Positions 35,172 through 44,284 of a stretch of DNA of 64,000 nt are shown here, piece after piece (the stretch's first letter is position 1; every line of letters begins with the position of its first letter). This DNA is from Metalysinibacillus jejuensis (GTDB lineage: Bacteria; Bacillota; Bacilli; Bacillales_A; Planococcaceae): NCBI RefSeq assembly GCF_003057615.1, contig NZ_QAFW01000005.1, forward strand, positions 1-64,000, in the 5' to 3' direction. The notes beneath the pieces are model-generated. The model saw nothing but the letters and a program-made list of their open reading frames with translations, was not told the DNA's origin and made no database searches. Both the position numbers and the translations under genes were made by a program.

Positions 35172-36743
35172 ATGGATCAAAATACGTTTTTAGCAAATCG
35201 TAATAAGCTTTTTTTACATTTGTATATCATTGGAATTGCTGGCTATATTGTCGCCTTTTGGTTAGATATTTTTCCATTTTTTAAGCGCCTTCCTTATGAA
35301 GGTATCGTCTTTGCCGCAATTGCAATCGGGCTTTGCTACAGTAAAATTTCACCTAAGGCGATGCAAATTACGTTATTAGTTGGCGGCAATATTGCTATGG
35401 TAATTTTTAATTACTACAACTGCCACTATATCGGCATTACATGGTGTGTGTTATTTATTTTACTCGCATCTGTGTATGAGTCGATTCATATTAATATTGC
35501 CGTATCTTTTGCAGCGATTATTGAGAGTATTATTTTACTCAAGCTATTGCCGCAAAAAATTACATTAGAAATTACATCGGTTTATTATTTATTATTCACG
35601 CTATCATTAATGACTATTTTAGCTTGCTTACAATTTTACTTATTAAAGCGCTCATGGCGTTCTATGGAAGTTATGCAGGACTCTAAAGAGAAGCAACTCG
35701 CTTGGAGCGACGCTTACTTAGAGCTCTTCTTTAACTCAGCGAAAGATAGCATTGCAGTGTTTGATTTAAACGGGCGCATTATTCAAGTAAACCCCGCCTT
35801 TGAAGAGTTATATGGCTGGAAGCGCGAGGAATGCATCGGCAAAATTTTGCCACTCGTGCCCCACGAAAATGAATTGGCGGCTAAAATACGCCAAAAAGGC
35901 TTAATGAAAGGCGAAAGTTATTCACTGCTCGAAACGCAAGATCAACGTAAAGACGGTAGCTATTTCGATGCGCAAATTTCTTTATCGCCGATTTTAAATG
36001 AACAAGGTGAAGTTATGGCGACCTCTGTCATTTCTCGCGATATTTCTTACCAAAAAGAAAATGAACGCTTAATCGTTGAAACAGAAAAATTAAATCTAGC
36101 TGGCGAATTAGCCGCGGGGCTCGCACATGAAATTCGCAATCCTATGACGGTGATCTCTGGCTTTATTCAGATGATGAGCGCGGATACGGCGTCGCCTTAC
36201 CATACGCACTATGCCACGATAAAAAAAGAAATCGAACGCGTCGATTTAATTATTGAAGAGTTTTTAATTTTATCCACACCACAGGCACTTGCAATAACGC
36301 CTTTTTATTTAGATGAGGTATTGCAAGAAACATGCGATTTTTTAACGCTATCATTTGAGCGTCATGCCATTGATTTTGAACTACAGTGCGAATTAGCATA
36401 TTGCAAGGTGCAAGGCAATGCCAATCAAATTAAACAAGTGCTACTTAACCTATTAAAAAATGCGATTGAAGCATTAGAACATAGCACACATAAAAAAATT
36501 ACCGCTCGCCTTTATAAAAAACAAAATACGCTTCGCATCGCTATTACGGATACCGGTTGCGGCATTGACGAGCAAACTTTACAACATATTTTCAGCCCTT
36601 TTTATACGACGAAACCTTCAGGCACTGGCTTAGGCATGATCATTACTAATAAAATTATGCAAGAGCATGGCGGACAAGTGCTCATTGAAAGCGTCGTTGA
36701 CGTAGGTACGACAATTACTATCGTCTTTCAACTACCACAATAA
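35172..36743 (+). CDS. PAS-domain membrane sensor histidine kinase, sporulation-kinase-like
   Basis: The 523-aa kinase has about six N-terminal membrane helices (residues 10-175), a PAS domain (about 185-305, with NSAKDSIAVFDLNGRIIQVN), and a histidine kinase core. The phospho-acceptor His is in GLAHEIRNPMTVISGF; the N box is LLNLLKNAIEAL; the G boxes are DTGCGID and SGTGLGM. This plan recalls KinB/KinD-type kinases that feed the Spo0 phosphorelay. No response regulator is adjacent, as expected for such orphan kinases. ATG 35172 follows AAAAGGAG; the longer frame from 35139 lacks such a site. Confidence 0.9.
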   Translation: MDQNTFLANRNKLFLHLYIIGIAGYIVAFWLDIFPFFKRLPYEGIVFAAIAIGLCYSKISPKAMQITLLVGGNIAMVIFNYYNCHYIGITWCVLFILLASVYESIHINIAVSFAAIIESIILLKLLPQKITLEITSVYYLLFTLSLMTILACLQFYLLKRSWRSMEVMQDSKEKQLAWSDAYLELFFNSAKDSIAVFDLNGRIIQVNPAFEELYGWKREECIGKILPLVPHENELAAKIRQKGLMKGESYSLLETQDQRKDGSYFDAQISLSPILNEQGEVMATSVISRDISYQKENERLIVETEKLNLAGELAAGLAHEIRNPMTVISGFIQMMSADTASPYHTHYATIKKEIERVDLIIEEFLILSTPQALAITPFYLDEVLQETCDFLTLSFERHAIDFELQCELAYCKVQGNANQIKQVLLNLLKNAIEALEHSTHKKITARLYKKQNTLRIAITDTGCGIDEQTLQHIFSPFYTTKPSGTGLGMIITNKIMQEHGGQVLIESVVDVGTTITIVFQLPQ

Positions 36744-36750
36744 CTATAGT

Positions 36751-36793
36751 AAAACGCATGGTACCGAAAAAGCTTAGGTGCCATGCGTTTTTT
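36751..36793. terminator. Bidirectional terminator between the kinase and aldehyde dehydrogenase genes
   Basis: AAAACGCATGGTACC pairs with GGTGCCATGCGTTTT with one mismatch, followed by TT. Confidence 0.88.
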
Positions 36794-36811
36794 AGATGAG
36801 CTAATTGCCGT

Positions 36812-38179
36812 TCACTTTATTATTTTCTTTACTAAAGCTAAACGATTATTATAAGGCGGAAAGACAAGGTTTGGTTCAATTTTCGTAGATTTTTGATAGA
36901 TTGATTTAGCATGGGTAAAGTTTTCGAAACTCGCCTTGCCGTGGTAACTGTTAACACCAGATGGCCCTACGCCACCGAATGGTAACGCCGTACTACCTAC
37001 ATGCGTTAACGTATCATTAATGCAACCTCCGCCAAACGGCAACGCTTCTAAAAAGTATTGTTGTGCCACTCGTTGCTCCGAAAAGAAATAAGCTGCTAGC
37101 GGCTTTGGTTTCGTCGCCACTTCTGCTAAAGCTACTTTTACATCGTCAAAAATAATAATCGGTAACAACGGTCCAAAAATTTCATCTTGCATAATAGGGT
37201 CCGAAAAATTTACATCATACAATAATGTCGGTGCCATATAGCACTGCGCTCTATCATATGCACCGCCATGCACCACTTGCTGTTGTTGTGCTTGCAATAA
37301 AGCGCTCAGCCTATCCAAATGGCGCGTATTAATAATACGGCCGTAGTCTTTACTCTTTTCTGGGTGTTTGCCATAAAAACGTGTAAGTGCCTTCTTACAG
37401 GCGTTCACAAATTCATCTGCTATGCTACGGTGCACTAACACATAGTCAGGTGCAACACAAGTTTGTCCCGCATTCGTAAATTTCCCCCAAACAATACGCT
37501 TAGCTGCCAACGCAATTTTAGCGGTATGATCTACAATCGCTGGAGATTTACCCCCTAGCTCGAGGGCAATTGGTGTTAAGCGTTCAGCTGCAGCACGCGC
37601 TACAATTTTACCTACCGCTACACTTCCGGTGAAGAAGATGTAGTCAACAGGTGCATAAATGAGTGTTTGTACCGTTTCTTTAGCACCTTCTACTACAGCT
37701 ACATACGTTGGTGCAAACGTCTCTTCGATAATCACGCGCACAATTTTTGTAGTAGCAGGTGTCATTTCGGATGGTTTAACGATTGCCGTATTACCTCCGA
37801 CAATAGCGCCAATTAATGGCTCCATCACAAGTTGAAATGGATAGTTAAATGGTGCAATAATAGCTACTACGCCGTAAGGTTCACGCACGATAAAGCTTTT
37901 ACCTGGTTGCAAATGTAATGGTGTTGGCACAACTTCTTTTTTCGCCCAATCATCCACATGTTGTATCATATACGAAATGCTATCAAGCACCAATCCGACT
38001 TCTGTTGTGTAGGCCTCAAAAGCACTTTTGTGTAAGTCTTCATATAAAGCAGCTAAAATTTCAGGTTCATGGCGCACGATGCTATCTTTTAACTGTTGGA
38101 GTTGCTGCTTACGAAAAGCGATATCTCGCGTAGCGCCACTTAAATAGTAGCGTCGCTGTTGTGTAATAAGCTGTTGCAC
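36812..38179 (-). CDS. Aldehyde dehydrogenase (YwdH-like)
   Basis: The roughly 455-aa NAD(P)-dependent aldehyde dehydrogenase has VIAPFNYPFQL, the cofactor loop FTGSVAVGK, the general-base Glu in ALELGGKSP, and the nucleophilic Cys in TNAGQTCVAPDY. The short length without the N-terminal arm is that of class 3/fatty aldehyde dehydrogenases such as B. subtilis YwdH. The open frame runs up to 38236 inside the preceding gene, but GTG 38179, with GAGGGTG just upstream and 10 nt after that gene's stop, fits homologues better. It follows the TerB/beta-helix gene closely, so the two are cotranscribed. Confidence 0.92.
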   Translation of the reverse strand: MQQLITQQRRYYLSGATRDIAFRKQQLQQLKDSIVRHEPEILAALYEDLHKSAFEAYTTEVGLVLDSISYMIQHVDDWAKKEVVPTPLHLQPGKSFIVREPYGVVAIIAPFNYPFQLVMEPLIGAIVGGNTAIVKPSEMTPATTKIVRVIIEETFAPTYVAVVEGAKETVQTLIYAPVDYIFFTGSVAVGKIVARAAAERLTPIALELGGKSPAIVDHTAKIALAAKRIVWGKFTNAGQTCVAPDYVLVHRSIADEFVNACKKALTRFYGKHPEKSKDYGRIINTRHLDRLSALLQAQQQQVVHGGAYDRAQCYMAPTLLYDVNFSDPIMQDEIFGPLLPIIIFDDVKVALAEVATKPKPLAAYFFSEQRVAQQYFLEALPFGGGCINDTLTHVGSTALPFGGVGPSGVNSYHGKASFENFTHAKSIYQKSTKIEPNLVFPPYNNRLALVKKIIK

Positions 38180-38189
38180 AAAATCACCC

Positions 38190-39569
38190 TCACTTTTGTA
38201 AAATAGTTTGCGGCTCACAAGCTTCAAACGTGCCAAAGGTGGCCGGTGCTTCTAGTGTATCACCTTTTAACATAACTACTGCTTCATTAAGCCCTGCTTG
38301 ACATGCAGTAAATGTGTTTTGTTGCCCATCTACTGTACATGCATACGCATCAATCGCTGCGCCTCCAATACGCGAAGTACACGTTGTAAACGTATTATTT
38401 TTCAGTTGCGCTGTCGCTTCATACATATGAATAGCACCGCTCATTTCAGCGCGCGTCTCATTAAAAGTACAGCCTTCAATAAGCATCGTAACACGCGTTA
38501 CTTTACGTGCCGGACGGAAGCCGAAGAAACTACGGGCCTTCATATGGCTCGCCTCTGTCCCTGCCACATACATCGCGCCACCTTTACCTAAACTTGAACA
38601 ATGCTCAAACGTGCAATCTCGCACAATAAAATGCTCACTATTCGTAAAATAAAGTGCACCGCCACGCGCTTCATCAAAACATTTTTCAAACGTGCAACCT
38701 TCTAACGTAACTTGCGCATTGTCCATCTGTATGGCACGCACATTATTAGCGCCATGAAATGTTACATCTTGCAATGTAAGTGCACCGACATTGCGGATTG
38801 ATAACATCGTTTGATTAGCATCCATTGACGCTTGTAACGTAGCGCCGTCCGCTTTTATTACCCCGCCGTCTACAATAATTGACGCGCCATCTAAAAACGT
38901 AACCGTCATGCCATTTAAATCAAGCTCTGCTCCTTGACCTACGGTAACTTCCCCTTGCAAGACAGTTGCATACGTTAACTTACGCTTTTGTCCTGTAAAT
39001 AATGACATTGTCGTTAAGCGTTCTTCATAGACGAAACCTGGCAAGAAGTAGCTGAGAGCATCTAATGGCACAGCCACTTCTTGTTCAAACGCCGCTTGCA
39101 CTACTTTATTAGCTACTTCTTGATCTTGACGTAACATAGCCATGCGGAAATTACGCACAAAATGTACTTCTGCGTAATTAAGTCGTAACAATTCTTCAAA
39201 TAGTACGAGAAATGCTTGTTCTTTTTCCGTAATTTTGCGGTCTTGTTGCGCATAAGCATACAAGTCGAGCATAAATACAAGCTTTTGCATAGGCTCATGG
39301 AGTACGTTTAAAATATTATGTACGAGCGCGTCTTCTGCAGCCATCGCCTGTTGAATCGCTAACTTGGCAAATGTTTCTTTAATTTCTAACGCTTCTAACT
39401 GTTTATGTAACTCATCCTTTGCCATCTCACTCGGATAACCATCGACACATAGCAGCATCGTATAACCTGTAATATACGTCTTTTTAAAACGTACGCTTTC
39501 TTCGGCAAAAGGATGTTTATGATGAAACAATTGTTCTTTGATTCGTTGTAAATTATCTAATATGGACAT
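38190..39569 (-). CDS. TerB-like domain fused to a right-handed beta-helix with GGA repeats
   Basis: The 459-aa protein lacks a signal peptide. Residues about 25-190 are helical and look like a TerB-type module (DRKITEKEQAFLVLFEELLRL). From about residue 210 a parallel beta-helix begins. Repeats such as CTFEKC...GGALYF, CTFEHC...GGAMYV, CTFNET...SGAIHM and NTFTTC...GGAAID recall the FxxC/GGA(I/L) repeats of polymorphic membrane proteins. That combination in a presumably cytoplasmic protein is odd. Function unknown; it precedes an aldehyde dehydrogenase gene by about 10 nt. ATG 39569 has GAGGAGGCGAC upstream. Confidence 0.8.
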   Translation of the reverse strand: MSILDNLQRIKEQLFHHKHPFAEESVRFKKTYITGYTMLLCVDGYPSEMAKDELHKQLEALEIKETFAKLAIQQAMAAEDALVHNILNVLHEPMQKLVFMLDLYAYAQQDRKITEKEQAFLVLFEELLRLNYAEVHFVRNFRMAMLRQDQEVANKVVQAAFEQEVAVPLDALSYFLPGFVYEERLTTMSLFTGQKRKLTYATVLQGEVTVGQGAELDLNGMTVTFLDGASIIVDGGVIKADGATLQASMDANQTMLSIRNVGALTLQDVTFHGANNVRAIQMDNAQVTLEGCTFEKCFDEARGGALYFTNSEHFIVRDCTFEHCSSLGKGGAMYVAGTEASHMKARSFFGFRPARKVTRVTMLIEGCTFNETRAEMSGAIHMYEATAQLKNNTFTTCTSRIGGAAIDAYACTVDGQQNTFTACQAGLNEAVVMLKGDTLEAPATFGTFEACEPQTILQK

Positions 39570-39678
39570 ATCGTCGCCTCCTCTTTGTTATATCGGTTAC
39601 CTTACCTTCGTTTATAGATGGAATTTTCGCTCTTTTTAGCGTATACTAAAGGCAATACCATGATAGGAGTTGATAGTG

Positions 39679-39954
39679 ATGACACAAAAGAAAAGCACAC
39701 GACCAAACATCATGATTGACTACAAGCAACGCATGTCTAAACAAGAGGTAGCTACATTTTTACGCACGATTGCCGATAAGCTCGATGAAGACGGTAAGTT
39801 CACGCTAACACAAGGTGACAAGACTCACGAAGTAGAGCCAGCAGCTTCACCTTTACTAGAAGTTGAATATCGTGAACGTAACGGCAAATATAAATTTGAA
39901 ATTGAACTTGAGTGGCGCCCGAATGATACAAAGCGTAGCTTAACAATTGAATAA
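39679..39954 (+). CDS. Amphi-Trp domain protein
   Basis: The roughly 91-aa protein matches the amphi-Trp family: SKQEVATFLRTIADKLDEDG, then beta strands ending FEIELEWRP. Members are small, soluble and of unknown function, often near stress genes. TTG 39670 is in frame, but ATG 39679 is 9 nt after AGGAG and is preferred. It has its own perfect terminator and stands between two oppositely oriented units. Confidence 0.85.
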   Translation: MTQKKSTRPNIMIDYKQRMSKQEVATFLRTIADKLDEDGKFTLTQGDKTHEVEPAASPLLEVEYRERNGKYKFEIELEWRPNDTKRSLTIE

Positions 39955-39961
39955 CAATGAT

Positions 39962-39987
39962 AAAAAAGCTGGCATGCCAGCTTTTTT
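39962..39987. terminator. Bidirectional perfect-palindrome terminator
   Basis: AAAAAAGCTGGC and its complement form a 26-bp palindrome between the convergent amphi-Trp and lpd genes. Confidence 0.88.
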
Positions 39988-39988
39988 C

Positions 39989-41326
39989 TTATATATGAAT
40001 CCCTCTTCCAAATACTTCGCGCGCCGATTCCCCGATATGCTCCGACATAGTCGGATGTGGATAAATCATATTCGCTACCATATCAATATCAGCACCTGCT
40101 GTTTTAGCAGCTAAAATAGAGTTGAGCAATTCAGTCGATTTATCTCCCATAACGCAAGCCCCTAAAATACGACGGTCTTTATCTGCTACGATTAATTTAA
40201 CAAACCCTTCTGTATTGCCTTCCATTAGCGCTTTTGCATTTGTGCGCAGTGGTAACTCAATCATCGTATATGGCTCTTGTACTTCATGCGCTAGCAAACC
40301 AAAAGTGGCAATTTCAGGATGCGTATACACACAACGCGGAATTTCATCTTGTTGCACAGGTTTTGGGTTACGCCCAAGTAAGTGTTCAACAACATGGATG
40401 CCCTCTGCACTTGCAGAGTGGGCGAGTTGTACACCGCCGATTAAATCACCGATGGCATAAACATGTGGTTTAGACGTTTGGCAATGAAGATCGACATCAA
40501 TAAGACGTCCATCAAACTTTAAGCCGAGTGACGTTGCAATTTCAACGTTCGGACGTCGCCCTGTTGCAAACAGAAGATTTTCGAATGGCATCTCACCGAT
40601 AGACGTATGAATAACGTTGCCTTCAAAGCGCTCGAAAGTAAAATCAAGCACTAAATTGATGCCTAACTCCTCCATGCGCTTCTTAATAATTGGTCGTGCA
40701 TCAGGTTCTTCCGTTTGTAAAATATCTTCACTATGGTTAAGCACCGTAACTTTTGTACCGAGTGGCGCTAACGCAAATGCCATCTCAATTGCAATAACAC
40801 CGCCACCAATAATCGTTAATTCCTTCGGTAATGTTGTAATATCAAAAAATGTGTCTGTCGTGTAGTAGGTTGTCGTTTCTAGTCCTTCGAATGGCGGTAC
40901 GAATGGCTTACTACCTGTAGCTAGCATAATGTCTTTTGCTGTAAAATTTTCATCGCCTACTGTCACCGTTAAGTCATCTGCTACGGTAGCTTCACCTGCA
41001 TAGTAAGCTACATGATTTTTTTCGATATAATGCCCTAAATTATCAATTAACTCATCAACAATTTTATCTTTACGACGCATCAGTTTAGCAAAATCGATGG
41101 TAGTTTCTTCTGCATTTATACCCCATGTACGCCCACGTTCAATCGATTGAACGAGCTTGCTGTGCTCTAGCATAATTTTAGATGGAATGCACCCTACATT
41201 ATAACAAGCCCCACCTACTTTTTTACGTTCTACTAACGCTACTTTCATTCCGTTTTTCGCTGCATGAATTGCCGCAATATAGCCGCCAGGGCCTGCGCCA
41301 ATAATCGCTAAATCATAGTTTTTCAT
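39989..41326 (-). CDS. lpd: Dihydrolipoyl dehydrogenase family flavoprotein
   Basis: The 445-aa FAD/NAD enzyme has the FAD motif AIIGAGPGGYIAA (near residue 6), the redox pair in GGACYNVGCIPSK (two Cys four residues apart), the NAD motif TIIGGGVIAIEMA, the second FAD motif YAIGDLIGG, and the C-terminal HPHPTMSEH with the active-site His of the partner subunit. This is the E3 component plan for 2-oxo-acid dehydrogenases. No E1/E2 genes are adjacent, so it is a second or stand-alone copy. AGAGGTGA precedes ATG 41326. Confidence 0.92.
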   Translation of the reverse strand: MKNYDLAIIGAGPGGYIAAIHAAKNGMKVALVERKKVGGACYNVGCIPSKIMLEHSKLVQSIERGRTWGINAEETTIDFAKLMRRKDKIVDELIDNLGHYIEKNHVAYYAGEATVADDLTVTVGDENFTAKDIMLATGSKPFVPPFEGLETTTYYTTDTFFDITTLPKELTIIGGGVIAIEMAFALAPLGTKVTVLNHSEDILQTEEPDARPIIKKRMEELGINLVLDFTFERFEGNVIHTSIGEMPFENLLFATGRRPNVEIATSLGLKFDGRLIDVDLHCQTSKPHVYAIGDLIGGVQLAHSASAEGIHVVEHLLGRNPKPVQQDEIPRCVYTHPEIATFGLLAHEVQEPYTMIELPLRTNAKALMEGNTEGFVKLIVADKDRRILGACVMGDKSTELLNSILAAKTAGADIDMVANMIYPHPTMSEHIGESAREVFGRGIHI

Positions 41327-41383
41327 ACACTTCACCTCTTGCGTTTACCATAGCATTTACAATTTAGCTTTGCAACGCAAAAA

Positions 41384-41418
41384 GAAGCTTGCTAACGTTC
41401 ATTTAGTTAGCAAGCTTC
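41384..41418 (-). terminator. Terminator after the yceI-like gene
   Basis: GAAGCTTGCTAAC pairs perfectly with GTTAGCAAGCTTC around a 9-nt loop, followed on the minus strand by TTTTTGCG. Confidence 0.88.
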
Positions 41419-41425
41419 TCATTAA

Positions 41426-41953
41426 TTAAGCAGCAGGGTTTAACTCTAAAGCAACGTGAATTTTCACATCTTTACCAACGAGTACGCCGCCTGTTTCTAA
41501 CGCTGCATTCCACGTTAAGTCAAAGTCTTCACGATTAATTTTCGTCTCTGCTTCGAAGCCATACACTTCTGTACCATCTGGCGTCTTTCCTTTGCCGTTA
41601 TACTCCACTTCAAAAGTAACGGGTTTTGTAACACCTTTTATCGTCATATCACCTGTTACTTGATAATCGTCACCGTCTCGTACAATATTCGTAGAAGTGA
41701 ATGTGATAGTAGGATGTGCTTCTGCATTAAAGAAGTCAGCTGAACGCAGATGGTTATCGCGGTCGCTATTGCGCGTGTTAATGCTCGCAACCTCAATTGT
41801 AAATGCAATATTCGCCGTTGTTAAATCAGCTAAGTCTTCGGCTGATACTGTGGCATCATACGTATCAAATGTACCTTTTACTTTACTCACCATCATATGC
41901 TTAATCGAAAATTCAATGCTTGAGTGATTGCTATCTACTTTATAATTTGCCAT
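41426..41953 (-). CDS. YceI-family protein
   Basis: The 175-aa protein has the YceI lipocalin-like pattern: DSNHSSIEFSIKHMMVSKVKGTF at the start, NSDRDNHLRSADFFNAEAHPTI in the middle and WNAALETGGVLVGKDV near the end. Family members bind polyisoprenoids or similar lipids. There is no signal peptide here, so it should be cytoplasmic, as in other Firmicutes. ATG follows GAGGAGG. It appears monocistronic. Confidence 0.93.
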   Translation of the reverse strand: MANYKVDSNHSSIEFSIKHMMVSKVKGTFDTYDATVSAEDLADLTTANIAFTIEVASINTRNSDRDNHLRSADFFNAEAHPTITFTSTNIVRDGDDYQVTGDMTIKGVTKPVTFEVEYNGKGKTPDGTEVYGFEAETKINREDFDLTWNAALETGGVLVGKDVKIHVALELNPAA

Positions 41954-42038
41954 GCCAAATTCCTCCTCATTACGTAGTTAGTTATCTATATCCTTTTATC
42001 TCGAATTTGAAACATATTTTTTAAAAAATAAAAAAAGC

Positions 42039-42064
42039 ACCATTTTTCTAGAGTGAAAAATGGT
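42039..42064 (-). terminator. Terminator after the nuclease gene
   Basis: ACCATTTTTC pairs with GAAAAATGGT; the minus strand continues GCTTTTTTTATT. Confidence 0.82.
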
Positions 42065-42077
42065 AACTTCTATTGTA

Positions 42078-42680
42078 CTACTCGATAACTTCAGGATGGA
42101 AACCATCTTTTTGCAAGTAATTTTCATGTTTCCAAATCCCTTTTTGCTGCGCTTTAGCTTGTGCTTCAACATCTTTAAACTGTTGCTCAAATGTATCATT
42201 GTCAGGATTAATAAAGCGTACAGCAGCTAAGCCTTCTTTTAATAATGCTTCTTGTACTAATTGATCATCTGCAAAAATATAGGCCAGCAAGCGGTCGTAG
42301 TGGTCCTTCTCTTTTCCTTCATCAAACACAATATACACATGGCGCGCTTCCATCAATAATTTTTTTGTGAAATATTTACCTTCTTCAGCAAATGGCATGG
42401 GCTCGCCTTTTTGATAATTCATTTCTGGTGTATCTACCATTAAAAATCGTACTTTTTGTTTTTGTCCGTCCACCTCTACTTGAGCGGTATCACCATCATA
42501 CGCTTGAATAAACTTCACTTCTACACGCGCTTTACCCGTCGCCTCTTCTACTTGTTCAATCGTAATATGATCAGGTAAAGCATCTTTATCTGGTGGTGGG
42601 TCAGCAAAAATCATGTATAAAATAATACCGATTAAAATAACGCCACCTGAAATTAACGACTTAACGTCTTTCATTTGCAT
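42078..42680 (-). CDS. Membrane-anchored thermonuclease (staphylococcal nuclease family)
   Basis: The 200-aa protein has an N-terminal membrane segment (about 9-27, ISGGVILIGIILYMIFA) that should anchor it outside the cell, then a staphylococcal-nuclease domain (about 50-185). Catalytic-type residues are visible: AYDGDTAQV, the Arg in KVRFLMVDTPE, and the Glu/Arg of KDHYDRLLAYIF. It would degrade extracellular DNA or RNA in a Ca2+-dependent way. ATG at 42680 has AGTGAGGG upstream. Confidence 0.92.
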   Translation of the reverse strand: MQMKDVKSLISGGVILIGIILYMIFADPPPDKDALPDHITIEQVEEATGKARVEVKFIQAYDGDTAQVEVDGQKQKVRFLMVDTPEMNYQKGEPMPFAEEGKYFTKKLLMEARHVYIVFDEGKEKDHYDRLLAYIFADDQLVQEALLKEGLAAVRFINPDNDTFEQQFKDVEAQAKAQQKGIWKHENYLQKDGFHPEVIE

Positions 42681-42727
42681 AGTTTTCCCTCACTTTTCTT
42701 TTTTCGTTTTCCATTATACAAGAAAAA

Positions 42728-42760
42728 TGAGAAATCACACATGGGATGTGCAATTTCTCA
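42728..42760 (-). terminator. Terminator after the pgpA-like gene
   Basis: TGAGAAAT and ACAT pair with ATGT and ATTTCTCA with a single mismatch; TTTTTC follows on the minus strand. Confidence 0.82.
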
Positions 42761-42771
42761 CCGTTGTTACA

Positions 42772-43353
42772 TTAAATTTCTGCTAATTTCTTCACTTTTT
42801 TACCGAAGCTAACGGGATCGACAGCCGCGAACGTCTGCCCCATTTCTTCAAGGTCACGCCAACGATGCGCAATGCGAGACGCTGCGCACGCTGCAATACT
42901 GCCGACTAAATCATCTAAAAATGTATGAACATGATCACCAGGTACCGTATCTAACTGATTAATAATACCAACTTTTTGTTTATCTAAATGGCCATAAGTC
43001 GTTACTGCGATACTGCCGTATGTAAATACTGAGCCTAGCGCAATCGTTTCATCTACGCCAAATAGTCCTTCATCCGACTCAATAATTTGTTGAAGTGGTG
43101 CAGAAAGCATTTTCTTTTCAGCTAACTCATCAAGTTCAATACCTACTAATACCGCATGTTGTACTTCACGTTTATTTAATACACGGTCTACTGAGCTAAC
43201 ACAATGTTGCATCGTTAATCCTTCGTTATAAGGGCTTTGCATTGCGTAAACAATTTCAGCGATATCTTCTAACGTCACCCCACGGCGTACGAGCGCCTCT
43301 TTTGTTGCGCGTGTTACATCGTCTGAATGCACACGCATTGTTTTATTATGCAT
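42772..43353 (-). CDS. yutG: Phosphatidylglycerophosphatase A-like protein (YutG)
   Basis: The 193-aa protein matches the PgpA/YutG family, with GVTLEDIAEIVYAMQSPYNEG near the N-terminus and QLDTVPGDHVHTFLDDLVGSIAACAASRI near the end, the latter with the family's acidic residues. PgpA-type enzymes dephosphorylate phosphatidylglycerol phosphate to phosphatidylglycerol. This Firmicute branch is soluble and its enzymatic role is less sure. ATG follows AAGAGGAC at 9 nt. Monocistronic. Confidence 0.85.
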   Translation of the reverse strand: MHNKTMRVHSDDVTRATKEALVRRGVTLEDIAEIVYAMQSPYNEGLTMQHCVSSVDRVLNKREVQHAVLVGIELDELAEKKMLSAPLQQIIESDEGLFGVDETIALGSVFTYGSIAVTTYGHLDKQKVGIINQLDTVPGDHVHTFLDDLVGSIAACAASRIAHRWRDLEEMGQTFAAVDPVSFGKKVKKLAEI

Positions 43354-43460
43354 AACTTTTGTCCTCTTTTCTAAAAAATAATAGTACTAACTCCTCTATT
43401 ATACCTTTAGTTTTTTAATATGGTACAATTTCGATACAACTTACGTGAGGAGTGACACAT

Positions 43461-44180
43461 GTGGAAAAAGGTTCAATTCAAGATGTGGTGTTTTATAGCG
43501 AAGCTTTACAAGAAGAGTTACAACTTTATGTATATGTGCCAGCTAACTACACCCCTTTAACAGAATACCAATTACTCATCGCCTCTGATGGCAATGATTA
43601 TTTTCAATTAGGCGGCATTACACGCCTAGCCGACGAATTAATTGATACGATGGAAATTGAAGACGTTATTATCGTCTTTGTCCCTTATCGTGATGCGCTA
43701 GACCGCAAAGATAAATACATTCCAAGCGGCAGTAAATACCATAAATATTTGACATTTTTAGCGGACGAACTCGTACCTTATATGGATAAAAACTATGCCA
43801 CGACAGAGCTTGCTATGGGGCGCACGCTTATTGGCGACTCAATGGCTGCTACAATTTCGTTAATGGCTGCCCTCACCTACCCTAATATTTTTGGTAAAGC
43901 CATTTTGCAATCTCCTTATGTCGATGAAGACGTAATGCAAGCGGTAAAAGATTTTAAAACACCGACGCAAATTTCTATCTATCACATTATCGGTACGGGT
44001 GAAGACCGTGTTAAAACTACGGACGGCACATACGAAGATTTCTTAACGCCTAATCGCACTATGCATGAAGTGATGGTCGAGCGAGGTTACCCTGTATTTT
44101 ATGATGAATTTGAAGGTATTCATACATGGAAATACTGGAAGCCTGATTTACGTCGTGCATTAATTAAAAATTTCGCGTAA
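43461..44180 (+). CDS. yjcH: Putative esterase YjcH
   Basis: The roughly 239-aa alpha/beta hydrolase belongs to the esterase D / enterochelin-esterase-like group: LYVYVPANYTP, IASDGNDYF, GDSMAATISLMAA (nucleophile elbow GDSMA with Ser), and a terminal His in EGIHTWKYWK. It matches B. subtilis YjcH. GTG 43452 is in frame, but AGGAG is better spaced for GTG 43461. It is followed about 100 bp later by yjcG and yjcF, the same neighbours as in B. subtilis. Substrate unknown. Confidence 0.9.
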   Translation: MEKGSIQDVVFYSEALQEELQLYVYVPANYTPLTEYQLLIASDGNDYFQLGGITRLADELIDTMEIEDVIIVFVPYRDALDRKDKYIPSGSKYHKYLTFLADELVPYMDKNYATTELAMGRTLIGDSMAATISLMAALTYPNIFGKAILQSPYVDEDVMQAVKDFKTPTQISIYHIIGTGEDRVKTTDGTYEDFLTPNRTMHEVMVERGYPVFYDEFEGIHTWKYWKPDLRRALIKNFA

Positions 44181-44284
44181 TCATCTACGACTCAAAATGC
44201 TGTACTAAGAAGGCAAGTCGTTCACTTAATGTAGTTTTCTGTTATACTAAATAAAAATACGCTTTTATCGGGAGGTAACGAACA

